Assembly (NCBI RefSeq): GCF_001465545.3
Contig: NZ_CP013480.3
Coordinates: 4,774,001-4,838,000, forward strand
From: Pandoraea norimbergensis
GTDB taxonomy: Bacteria > Pseudomonadota > Gammaproteobacteria > Burkholderiales > Burkholderiaceae
Direction: 5' to 3'
Length of the DNA stretch: 64,000 nucleotides
Below are positions 49,018 through 57,604 of the stretch, piece after piece. The position numbers and the translations under genes were made by a program. Below the pieces are notes generated by a model. It saw only the letters and a program-made list of their open reading frames with translations, did not search any database and was not told where the DNA came from. Position 1 is the stretch's first letter, and every line of letters begins with the position of its first letter.

Positions 49018-50289
49018 TTAGAGCGTCTCCGCTTTGGAGGCCGGTCCGGCACGCGCCGGATCGGATTCAAGTTTGGCTTGGGCTTCAGGCGGAGTGGACG
49101 CCGCAGTCGCGGCGCTGGCCGGCTTGGCGGCGGCCTTCGGCTCGCCGTCTGCCTTCACCTTGACCTGCATGCCGTCGGCGAACTGCGCCACGTTGTGCAC
49201 GATCACCTGCTCGCCGCCCTTGAGGCCGTCGGTCACGAGCCAGTCGCGACCCTCGATGGCTTCGGCGCGCACCTTGGTGTCGTGCACCTTGCCTTGCGCA
49301 TCGACCACGCGGACAACCGCACCATTCCCCGTACGAAGCAGCGACTCGCGCGGCACCCGCACGATGTTCGGATTGACCGCCCCTTGCATGCGCACCTGCA
49401 CGAAAGCACCGGGCAGCAGCACGCCGTCCGGGTTCGGCAGCAGTGCGCGCATGGCGATGGTGTCGGTGCCCGGGTCGACCGCGAGATCGGTAAAGAGCAA
49501 CTTGCCCGGCAGGTCGTATTCGCGGCCGTCGGGCAGCGTGACATGCACCTTCGGCGCGGCGGCTTCGTTGCCGTTCTGCAACTTGCCGGCGCGCAGATCG
49601 CGCGTCATGGCGTACACCTCGGCGGCCGGTTGCGAGAAGTTCACGTAGATCGGATCGATCTGCTCGACGCGCGTGAGCAGCGTCGGCGAATCGAGACCGA
49701 CCAGCGCGCCTTCCGTCACCTCGGCACGACGCACGCGGCCCGCGATCGGGGAGACGACGCTCGTATAGCCAAGATTCAACTCGGCGCGACGGACTTCGGC
49801 GCGTGCGGCGAGCACGTCGGCACGCGTGCGGGCTTCCGCGGCACGTGATTCGGCGTCTTCGCGGGCACTGATGGCACGCTCTTCGAGCAGACCGCGATAG
49901 CGCTCGATCTTGTCCTTGGCGGAGTCATGTTCGGCCTGTGCCTTGGCGAGCGCACCGCGTGCGGCATCGAGCGCTGCCGACAGCGGCTGCGGGTCGATGC
50001 GGAACAGCACGTCGCCGCGCGCAACCTTCTGGCCTTCCTGATAACGACGCTCAATGACAACGCCGCCAGCGCGTGCGCGCACGTCGGCACTGCGGTAGGC
50101 CTCAAGGCGTCCCGGCTGCTGGGTCGTGAGTGGCTCGGCGCGGCGCTCGACCGTGCGCACGACGGCTTCCGGCGTGGCGTCGGCTTTGTCTTCTTTGCCG
50201 CGATCCGTGCAGGCAGCGAGCAGGAGCAGGCCCGCGAGCGCGCCCGTTAGCATTCCGAAACGGGTTCGGTATTCGATTTTCGATGACAT
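49018..50289 (-). CDS. RND periplasmic adaptor lipoprotein (AcrA/MexE family)
   Basis: About 423 residues. The signal peptide has the lipobox LLLLAAC (C near residue 27). The AcrA/MexE-type core follows: ADVRARAGGVVIERRYQEGQKVARGDVLFRIDPQPL, the alpha-hairpin, LGYTSVVSPIAGRVRRAEVTEGALV and the barrel VDPGTDTIAMRALLPNPDGVLLPGAFVQVRM. The tail is Ala/Pro/Lys-rich low complexity. The gene starts the operon; the ATG at 50289 is chosen because it begins the signal peptide, although the frame opens at 50406. The divergent LysR gene 305 bp away suggests MexEF-OprN/CeoAB-OpcM style control. Confidence 0.92.
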   Translation of the reverse strand: MSSKIEYRTRFGMLTGALAGLLLLAACTDRGKEDKADATPEAVVRTVERRAEPLTTQQPGRLEAYRSADVRARAGGVVIERRYQEGQKVARGDVLFRIDPQPLSAALDAARGALAKAQAEHDSAKDKIERYRGLLEERAISAREDAESRAAEARTRADVLAARAEVRRAELNLGYTSVVSPIAGRVRRAEVTEGALVGLDSPTLLTRVEQIDPIYVNFSQPAAEVYAMTRDLRAGKLQNGNEAAAPKVHVTLPDGREYDLPGKLLFTDLAVDPGTDTIAMRALLPNPDGVLLPGAFVQVRMQGAVNPNIVRVPRESLLRTGNGAVVRVVDAQGKVHDTKVRAEAIEGRDWLVTDGLKGGEQVIVHNVAQFADGMQVKVKADGEPKAAAKPASAATAASTPPEAQAKLESDPARAGPASKAETL

Positions 50290-50594
50290 GTAGAAACTTG
50301 GATTTACGACATCCGGTCGGGGGGGTGTCGACACGGCGTTGGGAGCGCTGCATCGACCCGGTGGCAGGGCCGGCGATGGGGAACCGGGCACCTGCGTCTC
50401 TTTCATGGGTCGCCGTGGGTGGCAGGTGCGCGTTGCGCGAAGGGGTCTGAACCTGAGACCACCGGACCGGGAGATCCGGTCGTCTGCCGCCTCGCCTGTT
50501 TCGGCGTTTCAATTCGGCGTTTCACTAGGAGAACCGCGATTCTGACCTGAAAACGATGTTAGAAAAAGTTGGAACCTATCTATAGAATGGATGG
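50290..50594. promoter_or_regulatory. Divergent control region between the RND operon and its LysR gene
   Basis: About 305 bp without a gene. It carries two copies of the 12-mer TTCGGCGTTTCA (50500-50511 and 50513-50524, period 13 bp), candidates for regulator binding. TATAGA at 50581-50586 lies 8 bp before the LysR ATG and may be its -10 box, giving a nearly leaderless message. Confidence 0.5.
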
Positions 50595-51467
50595 ATGAAC
50601 TGGACAATTGAACAATTGCGCTATTTTGTGGCGGCAGCCGAAGAGGGTTCGATATCGGCTGCCGCGCGTCGTCTGGGCAAGGCCCAGTCTGCGGTCAGCA
50701 CGGCCATTGCCTTGCTCGAAGCCGATTTGGGATTCGAGCTGTTCGACCGCAGCCGGCGCAACGCCCGGCTGACCGATCAGGGCGACGTCATGTTGCTCGA
50801 AGCCAAAGAGTTGTTGCGTCAGGCCGAGGGGCTCAATCACCGGGCGAATGCGCTGGCGTACGGCGAACAGCCGCAACTCTCGCTCGCCATCGACGAAGCG
50901 TTGCCCTATCAGGCCGTGAGCGAACTGGTTCGCGATCTCGCGCACCAATTCGCCTATCTGGAGCTGACGCTGCTTAACGGCACGTCGACGGAAGTGGCCG
51001 AGTACGTGGAGAAGCAGCGCGCGGATATTGGCTTTCACGTCGACCGTGGCGCGATTTCTTCGGCGCTCGGGCACAAGTATGTGGGCTCCGCCGTGCAGGG
51101 CGTCTTTGTGGCTGGCGACCACCCGCTGGCCTTCCGCGATCACGTGACGCGCGGTGATCTGGCGAAGTACCGGCAGATTCTGTTGCAGATGGGCGACTTC
51201 ACGCCGTTGCAGCTAAGCCCGTCGATCTGGCGCGCGGATAGCTCGTACGTGATCGCCAGCATGGTGGTCGACAAGCTCGGCTGGGCCGTGCTGCCCATCG
51301 ACATCGCCCAGTACGAAGACCTGCACGAACTGCGCTGCGACGACTTGGGATTGCCGCAACTGCCGGTGCGCATGTTGTGGCGATTTGGGAGAGAACCCAA
51401 CGACGTAATGCGCTGGTGCGAGGGACGATTCGGGGAATTGCTGCGCGGCAGCGCGGCTACGTCATAA
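50595..51467 (+). CDS. LysR-family regulator, divergent from the RND pump operon
   Basis: A 290-residue LysR protein. MNWTIEQLRYFVAAAEEGSISAAARRLGKAQSAVSTAIALLEADLGFELFDRSRRNARLTDQG is the DNA-binding head, and the effector domain follows (LSLAIDEALPYQAVSELVRDLAHQFAYLELTLLNGT). Its position opposite the adaptor gene mirrors MexT-mexEF-oprN and related Burkholderia pumps, so it is probably the pump's activator. No Shine-Dalgarno sequence is visible. The gene ends in a bidirectional terminator shared with the phosphatase gene. Confidence 0.87.
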   Translation: MNWTIEQLRYFVAAAEEGSISAAARRLGKAQSAVSTAIALLEADLGFELFDRSRRNARLTDQGDVMLLEAKELLRQAEGLNHRANALAYGEQPQLSLAIDEALPYQAVSELVRDLAHQFAYLELTLLNGTSTEVAEYVEKQRADIGFHVDRGAISSALGHKYVGSAVQGVFVAGDHPLAFRDHVTRGDLAKYRQILLQMGDFTPLQLSPSIWRADSSYVIASMVVDKLGWAVLPIDIAQYEDLHELRCDDLGLPQLPVRMLWRFGREPNDVMRWCEGRFGELLRGSAATS

Positions 51468-51501
51468 AAACAATGGGCGACGCACAAAGCGCCGCCCATT
51501 G
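51466..51501 (-). terminator. Terminator of the phosphatase/TonB-receptor transcript
   Basis: On the minus strand a stem of CAATGGGCG / CGCCCATTG (51501-51493, 51479-51471), extended inward by CGC/GCG after one mismatch, is followed by TTTTTATG. It lies 22 bp after the phosphatase stop; on the plus strand it can also end the LysR message. Confidence 0.88.
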
Positions 51502-51522
51502 TCTTGCGGCTGAATGACTCGC

Positions 51523-52929
51523 CTACTTCGTATCGGCGTAAGCTTCCGGCGCGATGGCCTCCCGATCGATGACACCGGCGGTCAACGATTCGAACTGCGC
51601 CAGCGTCATCCACTCGCTGCCGACGGACTTCGGTTGATAGACAGCGCGCAACGGCGGATGCGCATCGTCAAGCGGCACGAGATGGCGCATCTGATCGAGG
51701 CTCTGCGCCACATACGACACGCGCACGAAGCGCTTGCCGTCTCGCTGACGCACGAATCGCTCGAACATCAGCATGCCACCCGGCACCACATCGTTCTCGC
51801 GATACACACCGAGCTTCCAGTCGAAACCGAGCATCGCGCGCACCTGCGAGATGTTGGTGTCGTGCGCCACGAACAGCGTCAGGCGCGCGGGCGGCGGACC
51901 ACCCTTCACCGGCTTGGCCTTCGCCACACCCGGGCCTGATTCGATCGCCATGGCCACCTGACTCAGCAACTGCGAGGCACCGCGTCGCGCCAGATACGGC
52001 GTGTGGTTGACGAGATCGTACTTGGCGCTGCGCAGGCCCATCAGACGGATCACATCGTCCTCGCCTTTCACATGCCCGAAGGCGATGCGCTCAAGCGGCC
52101 AGCCATCGGCGTATTGCATGCGAATGGTCTCGCTCATGCTCGCGCCGACCGACACCGGCCCGGTCAGTCCGATCTTGCCGCTGTCCTTCACGCCCCACGC
52201 CTTGGCATACAGACCGCACGCATCGACACCCCGCTTTGCCGCGCAGTCCGCCGGTACGCCGACCGCCTCGACCATCACGGCGACGTCCGCCTCATACTTC
52301 TTGCGCGCCAGTTCGGGCGAGCCGCCCATGGCTTGGAGAATAGCTTCGTTCGCCTTCTTGGGGTCCGGCGTGCCGAGGCCGATCTCCGCGCCATGAAATA
52401 GCGTGTCCAACGCGTTGGTGGTGTGCTGCACGGGCACACCGCAACCCGGGAACATACCGTCAAGCATCGCCTTGGCCGTCGCCTGTGTTCGTGCCGACGG
52501 GCTCGTCCAGACGAACGTGTCAGCCGCCCCCGCGCAAGCCGCCTTGCCCAGCAGTCCGGCGCGGGTAAGCGTCTGGCGTTCCCACGCGCCAAGCAACGTC
52601 ACCGCCTTGTAACCATGCGGCGTCAGTTGCCCATCCGCGACTTCGAAAGCGGGCCACGGTTGTGCAGACGCCGCGTCCATCTTGGGCGTGTCGGTCGCGG
52701 CGCGCACGCCATGACGCATCACGATCACGGCGCGCTCCAGACGCATCCCCGACGGCGCCCATGCCTTGGTCGCCGAATCTGCCGCCGAATCTGCGGCGGA
52801 TACCTCCGCAGCCATCGCAGCCGGCGACACCAGCACCGTCGTCAGGCCGCTGGCGATGACTACCGCCATCGCCGCCCACATTGCGCCGCTATTCCGGCAA
52901 TGTCGTTGCATGGATTTCCGTCTCCCCAT
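51523..52929 (-). CDS. Secreted histidine acid phosphatase (AppA phytase / Agp glucose-1-phosphatase type)
   Basis: A 468-residue protein with a signal peptide (helix MWAAMAVVIASGLTTVLVSPAAMA, cut near residue 41). The phosphohistidine motif is MRHGVRAATDTP (R72-H73-G74) and the catalytic acid lies in FVAHDTN (about residue 354), the two hallmarks of branch-2 histidine acid phosphatases, to which phytases and glucose-1-phosphatases belong. It should hydrolyse phosphate monoesters in the periplasm; phytate is plausible, not proven. Its ATG shares one base with the stop codon of the TonB-receptor gene (TGATG), so the two are translationally coupled. The terminator follows at once. Confidence 0.88.
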   Translation of the reverse strand: MGRRKSMQRHCRNSGAMWAAMAVVIASGLTTVLVSPAAMAAEVSAADSAADSATKAWAPSGMRLERAVIVMRHGVRAATDTPKMDAASAQPWPAFEVADGQLTPHGYKAVTLLGAWERQTLTRAGLLGKAACAGAADTFVWTSPSARTQATAKAMLDGMFPGCGVPVQHTTNALDTLFHGAEIGLGTPDPKKANEAILQAMGGSPELARKKYEADVAVMVEAVGVPADCAAKRGVDACGLYAKAWGVKDSGKIGLTGPVSVGASMSETIRMQYADGWPLERIAFGHVKGEDDVIRLMGLRSAKYDLVNHTPYLARRGASQLLSQVAMAIESGPGVAKAKPVKGGPPPARLTLFVAHDTNISQVRAMLGFDWKLGVYRENDVVPGGMLMFERFVRQRDGKRFVRVSYVAQSLDQMRHLVPLDDAHPPLRAVYQPKSVGSEWMTLAQFESLTAGVIDREAIAPEAYADTK

Positions 52930-55151
52930 CAGAAGTCGATACGCGCGTTCAGGCTGAGCGTACGCGGTGCCCCCACCTGGAGGTAGTTTTCCTGGTAGTA
53001 CGACCAGTAGCGGCGATCGGTCAGGTTCGTCACGTTGGCACGCAGGGTCACGAGCTTGCCATACATGCGCGTGCGGTATCCCACACCGGCGTCAAGCAGT
53101 GCCGACGGGTTGATGTAATTCACGTTGCCCGAGTCGATGGCCATACCGCCGAGGTAGCGAACACCGAACTGGAAGTACAGGCCTTGCACGGCCGGCACCC
53201 GCCACGTTGCCTGAAAGGCGGCCTGCCAGTTCGGCGCACCGACGGCGCGCTTGCCGTTCACGCCCGCCGCCGCGTTGACGTATTCCGAATTCAGCCCCAT
53301 CACGCTGGCATCGAGCGTCAGGCTGCGCAGCACGTCGACCGAGCCACCCAGTTCAACGCCCTGATAGCGCACCTTGCCGTCTTGCACGAAGTAGTTCGCG
53401 CTGTTGACGTACTCCGCCCCGCGCTCCACGCGGAACAGTGCCGCCGTGGCGCGCCAGCGCCCCTGATCCGTCTTCACGCCCACTTCGTACTGATGGCTCT
53501 TGATCGGGGCCATCTGCTGGTTGGCGTTTTTCGTCGTGCTGTCGGCGGTGCCGCCCTGCTCCAGCGATTCGACATAGCTGGTGTAGAACGTGAGATCGCT
53601 GCGCGGCGTGTACATCAACGCCACGGTCGGCGTGACCGGCGAGGCGTGGTACGTGGTGGCCGCCGCTGTCGCCGACGCGTGGGCGATTTCGTCGTACGTC
53701 TGGTAACGCACACCGGCGAGCAACGACCACGAGCCGTACGAGATACGGTCGCTCGCGAAGATCGCGCGTTGCGTCAGCTTGTCGTCACCATACGTGCCGC
53801 CGCTGAAATTCACGTTGTTGGCCGAGTAGATCGTCGGCGAGTACAGATTGCCGTTGCCGACCACCACCTTCGGCGTGTTGACCGACTTGTTCGACAGCAA
53901 CACCAGGTTGCTCGCACCGAGGACGATTTCGTGCGTGAGCGGTCCGGTCTTGAACTTGCCTTCGACCGTTGCCTGCACTTCGTCGAACTCGTAGCTGTGG
54001 TATTCGGCGCTGATGCGGTCCGAGTAGTCGCCCTTGTTGCTCGAGATGTAGTACTGGTCCTTCTTGTACTGGCGCACCGAATCCGAGTAGCGATAGGCCA
54101 CCTTGGCGACCCATTCCGGCGCGATCTTGTACTGCACGCCGAGCGTGGCCATCTTGTAGGTCACGTCAGTGTAGGAGCCGTTGCTGTACAGCTTCGAGCG
54201 GCCCGAAATCGGATCGGGCACCGAGTACTTCGGGCTGGTGATGATGTCGACGCCGCCGGACGTGCGGCGCTCTTGCCACATTGTGTCGAGCGTGACGGTC
54301 AGGTCGTTGGTCAGGCGCGCATCGAGGCCCAGACCCACCGACGTGCGATTGATCTTGGCGCTGTCGGCGGCGGCATTGCCTTCCTCATGCACCGCGTTGA
54401 AGCGGAAACCGAAGCGGTCGTCCTTGCCGAAGCGCCCGCCCGTGTCGAGGTGCTCCTTCCACACACCGTCTTCCGACCAGCCCTGGTCATAGCTCAGCGT
54501 GAACTGCTCGGTTGCGCGCTTGGTCACGTAGTTGACGATACCGCCAGGGCTGCCAAAGCCATACATGAAGCCGGTCAGGCCCTTGAGCACTTCGATGCGG
54601 TCGAACATTTCCAGCGGCATTTCCACGCCGCGATTCACGCTCGCGAGACCGTCGATCTTGTAGCCGTTGAGGTCGTCGAGCGGCAGGCCTCGCACGGCGA
54701 GTGTGGCCGGGTGCGTGCTGTAGCTCGTGCTGATCGAGGTAACCGATGCGTCGTACTTGACCGCTTCCGAGAGGATGTTGGCCTGACGGTCTTCGATCTC
54801 CTCACCGGACACCGATTTGATCGAGAACGGCGTTTCAATTTCCGGATGATCGCCGAGTGCACCGGCGCTGGCGCTGCGCTTGAGGCTCGTCGGTGAAGTG
54901 ATCTGTGCGGCGGAGACATTCACTTCCGGCAGCGTGGCTTCACTGCCGGCCGCTGCCAACACGGTAGTGGCGGCGGCGTCTGCTTTTGCCTGCGCTTGCG
55001 CGGCGAGCGGCAGCAAGCCTGCGAGACAGAGTCCAGCCGCGACGAGGCGCGCGTACAGCGTCGAAGTATGAGGAGACACGCGTGGCGCGGCAAATGCGGC
55101 CGCGGGGGCAGTCTTGCGATGCGTCAGGCGTTGCGATAGATCGTGGCGCAT
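52929..55151 (-). CDS. TonB-dependent outer-membrane receptor (siderophore-receptor type)
   Basis: About 740 residues. A long signal peptide (LVAAGLCLAGLLPLAAQAQA) leads to a TonB-box-like segment TLPEVNVSA, the plug domain (PFSIKSVSGEEIEDRQANILSEAVKYDASV ... LAVRGLPLDDLNGYKIDGL ... VLKGLTGFMYGFGSPGGIVNYVTKR) and a 22-strand-type barrel ending in RTLSLNARIDF. The layout is that of TIGR01783 siderophore receptors, with no N-terminal signalling domain. Coupling to a phosphatase gene, and the tonB-exbB-exbD genes just upstream, suggest uptake of a phosphorylated ligand or its metal complex rather than a siderophore. The start at 55151 is preferred to 55247. Confidence 0.9.
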   Translation of the reverse strand: MRHDLSQRLTHRKTAPAAAFAAPRVSPHTSTLYARLVAAGLCLAGLLPLAAQAQAKADAAATTVLAAAGSEATLPEVNVSAAQITSPTSLKRSASAGALGDHPEIETPFSIKSVSGEEIEDRQANILSEAVKYDASVTSISTSYSTHPATLAVRGLPLDDLNGYKIDGLASVNRGVEMPLEMFDRIEVLKGLTGFMYGFGSPGGIVNYVTKRATEQFTLSYDQGWSEDGVWKEHLDTGGRFGKDDRFGFRFNAVHEEGNAAADSAKINRTSVGLGLDARLTNDLTVTLDTMWQERRTSGGVDIITSPKYSVPDPISGRSKLYSNGSYTDVTYKMATLGVQYKIAPEWVAKVAYRYSDSVRQYKKDQYYISSNKGDYSDRISAEYHSYEFDEVQATVEGKFKTGPLTHEIVLGASNLVLLSNKSVNTPKVVVGNGNLYSPTIYSANNVNFSGGTYGDDKLTQRAIFASDRISYGSWSLLAGVRYQTYDEIAHASATAAATTYHASPVTPTVALMYTPRSDLTFYTSYVESLEQGGTADSTTKNANQQMAPIKSHQYEVGVKTDQGRWRATAALFRVERGAEYVNSANYFVQDGKVRYQGVELGGSVDVLRSLTLDASVMGLNSEYVNAAAGVNGKRAVGAPNWQAAFQATWRVPAVQGLYFQFGVRYLGGMAIDSGNVNYINPSALLDAGVGYRTRMYGKLVTLRANVTNLTDRRYWSYYQENYLQVGAPRTLSLNARIDF

Positions 55152-55216
55152 GGTGATCGAAGTGATGGGCGAAGGGTTGTGGTTATCTGGCAACCGGCTA
55201 CGTTGGTGTCGCTGTC

Positions 55217-55254
55217 GGTGCCGGTGCGGGCGCGCAAACGCCCCCACCGGTGCC
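55217..55254 (-). other. Strong hairpin between exbD and the receptor gene
   Basis: Arms 55217-55232 and 55239-55254 pair over 16 positions with few mismatches (CCGGTG/CACCGG and GGGCG/CGCCC blocks) around a six-base loop. No T tract follows on the minus strand, so it is more likely a stability or processing element separating tonB-exbBD from the receptor message than a terminator. Confidence 0.5.
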
Positions 55255-55355
55255 GCAGCAGCGGCCGGTGTGCCTTATCGAAATAGGTGGAACTCGGTGA
55301 ATCTTTGCGAAGCCGCGCACGAGGACGCGAGATCTGGATTCCGGCCGTTGGGCCT

Positions 55356-55772
55356 TCAGCGTTTCGCCGCCTCGCTGACGAAACCGATCTTGGCGAGGCC
55401 GCCGGACTGCGCCGCCGACATCACCTGCATGACGTCCTCGTAAGCCGTCTTGCGGTCGGCGCGCAGGTGCAGCTCGGGTTGCGGCTGCGCACGGGCGGCA
55501 TCGGTAATCAGGACGCGCATGGCGTCGAGATCAACAACACGGTCGTTCCAGTGAATGACGCCCGTGGCGTCGATGGCCACGTCGATCGTTTCCGGTTTGA
55601 CTTCGGCAGGAGCCGACGCCGCACGCGGCAGATCGATCTTCACGGCGTGTTGCAGGGCGGGCATCGTGATGATGAAGATCACGAGCAGCACCAGCATCAC
55701 GTCCACCAGCGGCGTAGTGTTGATCTCGGGGTTGAAGTCGTCTTCGACGTCGTTATGCACGGCACCGGCCAT
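55356..55772 (-). CDS. exbD: ExbD, TonB-system motor component
   Basis: A 138-residue protein with one N-terminal membrane helix, NTTPLVDVMLVLLVIFIITMPAL, holding the conserved Asp of the proton path (D in PLVDVMLVLL, about residue 28), then a periplasmic domain ending DVMQVMSAAQSGGLAKIGFVSE. With ExbB it converts proton motive force to drive TonB. Its ATG directly abuts the exbB stop codon. Confidence 0.93.
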   Translation of the reverse strand: MAGAVHNDVEDDFNPEINTTPLVDVMLVLLVIFIITMPALQHAVKIDLPRAASAPAEVKPETIDVAIDATGVIHWNDRVVDLDAMRVLITDAARAQPQPELHLRADRKTAYEDVMQVMSAAQSGGLAKIGFVSEAAKR

Positions 55773-56555
55773 TTACGCAGCCTCCGGCATGGCTTCGCGG
55801 CGGCGCGATTCCTTGGCCGTCACGAGCGCCTTCACTTCAGCGTCGGCACCCGCGTCGACACGTTCACCGCCTTCCGGCAAACGCTGTCCGACGACGATCA
55901 TGTCGTGCAGTTCGTAGATGAACGCGGACAACGCGGCCACCGACGTCTTGTTGGCGCGCAGCAAGGCGTTGTAAGCCAGCGATGCAGGAATCGCGACGGC
56001 CAGACCGAGCGCGGTCATCACCAGCGTCTCACCGACCGGACCGGCCACTTCGCCGATGCTGGCCTGCCCCGACGCACCGATGGTCATCAGCGCGTGATAA
56101 ATCCCCCACACGGTGCCGAAGAGCCCGATGAACGGCGCGCTGGAGCCGACCGTGGCGAGCACCGGCATGCCGCTTTGCATGCGCACCTGACGGCGCGCAA
56201 TGCGTTCGCGCAGTGCACGAGTGAGCCAGTCGGACAGCACCGGCGGCGTACGACCGGCGGCGGTGGCCTGATGATGTTGCAGCGTGGCGTCCAGACTCGT
56301 GTGCGCCAGTTCAACGAACGGGTTACCGCGCGCGTCGCCGTCGAGCGTGGCGACACCGTCGCGCAGCGAGCCGGCCTTCCAGAATGCGCCGGTGGCCTGA
56401 TCGGCCATGCGGCGCAGACGCCAGTTGGCGAACGCCTTCGTCACGATGACGTACCACGACGCCACCGACATCACGAACAACAGGAGGGCGACGCCCTTGA
56501 TCACGCCGTCGGCTTGCGCCCACAGGGTTTCGAATCCGAATTGAGGAGTTGCCAT
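55773..56555 (-). CDS. exbB: ExbB, TonB-system motor component
   Basis: A 260-residue MotA/TolQ/ExbB-family protein. Three membrane helices: GVALLLFVMSVASWYVIVTKAFA near the N-terminus, and the pair GMPVLATVGSSAPFIGLFGTVWGIYHAL / GPVGETLVMTALGLAVAIPASLAYNALL that lines the proton path. It forms a pentameric ring around ExbD. The gene lies 35 bp after tonB and directly before exbD. Confidence 0.93.
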   Translation of the reverse strand: MATPQFGFETLWAQADGVIKGVALLLFVMSVASWYVIVTKAFANWRLRRMADQATGAFWKAGSLRDGVATLDGDARGNPFVELAHTSLDATLQHHQATAAGRTPPVLSDWLTRALRERIARRQVRMQSGMPVLATVGSSAPFIGLFGTVWGIYHALMTIGASGQASIGEVAGPVGETLVMTALGLAVAIPASLAYNALLRANKTSVAALSAFIYELHDMIVVGQRLPEGGERVDAGADAEVKALVTAKESRRREAMPEAA

Positions 56556-56590
56556 AAAAGCCTCGGTAGAAATAGGCGGGTCAGGTGGGA

Positions 56591-57313
56591 TCAGGTGTCG
56601 AGCGAAAAACGCAGCGGCACGATCACATAGACGGCTTGCGGCTTGCCGTCCTCGGTATAGGGTTTGAACACGGCGTGCTGCACGGCACGAATGCCAGCGG
56701 CATCGAGTGCGGCAGAGCCGGACGACTGGCGCACCGTGATCTCGCGCGGCAATCCGTCGGCCCCCACGAGTACGCGAACCGTCACGACGCCCTCCTCGCC
56801 CATGCGGCGCGACGACTCCGGATAGGTGAGCACAGGGGCGCGCAGGTACTGCACGCCGTGCGTGATGGTGCGCGGCGTCGCGGGAACGACGGGTGACGGC
56901 GTTGCCGCCGGTGCGGCTGCGGCGCTCGGCGCAGCCGTTGCCGGGGCTGCCGGTGCCGGTTCCGTCGCAGGAGCACTCGGCGCGGCTTCGCTTTTCGGCG
57001 ACGGGGCGACCGGGCGCGGCGTTGTCTTCGGCGTGACTTGTGGCTTCGGTTGCGGCTTCTGCGGCTGGGGTTGAGGCTGCTGCGGTTGCGCGACGGCAGG
57101 CGTCGGGGCCTCTTGCACGAGCGTGGCGTAGATGGGCGTGGGCGGCGTAATCACCGCCGGTTCGCTATGCCATTGCAGCGCCAGCATGAGGGCCGCAACG
57201 TGCAATGCGATCACGCCGACCAATCGCAGCGCTTGCGAAGCACGCGGCGCCACCAACCAACTGGGTAGCGCCGGAACTTGCAGCAGCGGCATTGCGCCAT
57301 TCGCTCCAGACAT
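56591..57313 (-). CDS. tonB: TonB energy transducer
   Basis: A 240-residue protein with an N-terminal membrane anchor (LRLVGVIALHVAALMLALQW, about 30-49), a Pro/Gln/Lys-rich periplasmic rod (QPQQPQPQPQKPQPKPQ and following Ala-Pro stretch, about 75-150) and the C-terminal TonB domain (VLTYPESSRRMGEEGVVTVRVLVGADGLPREITVRQSSGSAALDAAGIRAV...F). AAGGAGAG precedes the ATG. It opens the tonB-exbB-exbD-receptor-phosphatase set. Two LacI-type operator candidates lie upstream. Confidence 0.93.
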   Translation of the reverse strand: MSGANGAMPLLQVPALPSWLVAPRASQALRLVGVIALHVAALMLALQWHSEPAVITPPTPIYATLVQEAPTPAVAQPQQPQPQPQKPQPKPQVTPKTTPRPVAPSPKSEAAPSAPATEPAPAAPATAAPSAAAAPAATPSPVVPATPRTITHGVQYLRAPVLTYPESSRRMGEEGVVTVRVLVGADGLPREITVRQSSGSAALDAAGIRAVQHAVFKPYTEDGKPQAVYVIVPLRFSLDT

Positions 57314-57379
57314 CGAACTCTCCTTGTGCGTCTTCGCAGACGCAGGTCATCAACGGCACCGAATCCCATCTCGTGTTTT

Positions 57380-57394
57380 TGCAAATCATTTGCA
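57380..57394. promoter_or_regulatory. Fur-like 7-1-7 palindrome upstream of tonB
   Basis: TGCAAATCATTTGCA is a perfect 7-1-7 inverted repeat agreeing with the Fur core (TGATAATnATTATCA) at 10 of 14 defined positions. It shares four bases or more with the adjacent LacI-type operator candidate, so both regulators could compete there. The Fur call is tentative. Confidence 0.35.
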
Positions 57395-57405
57395 CACGTG
57401 TGCAA
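57390..57405. promoter_or_regulatory. LacI-type operator candidate 1 (proximal, upstream of tonB)
   Basis: TTGCACACGTGTGCAA is a perfect 16-bp palindrome with a central CG, as in operators of LacI-family regulators. It lies 77 bp before the tonB start codon and shares the TTGCA-nn-CG-nn-TGCAA form with two other sites at 57560 and 62534. Confidence 0.6.
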
Positions 57406-57559
57406 AACGACGCAGAAGAAATGCGATTCGGACAACGAGACGAAGTGTAGAAATTCAGTGTGACCTCACCGTGACATGGCTGGCCGTGGTTAGTGAATTT
57501 TTCGTGTCGTCCGGACATCGTTCGCATCGGGTCCGTCGTCGTCTTGCTCACGCGAGAAA

Positions 57560-57575
57560 TTGCAATCGAATGCAA
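57560..57575. promoter_or_regulatory. LacI-type operator candidate 2 (distal, upstream of tonB)
   Basis: TTGCAATCGAATGCAA, near-palindromic with a central CG. It lies 170 bp centre to centre from candidate 1 and between the stop codon of the phosphatase-family gene and tonB. Two sites at this spacing could support DNA looping. Confidence 0.55.
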
Positions 57576-57604
57576 TCGCGGTGAAATCAATGCCGTGAAA
57601 ACGC

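Noticed and set aside
52881..54896. 671-residue plus-strand frame opposite the TonB-dependent receptor gene
   Set aside because: Shadow of the receptor gene, no recognisable domain.
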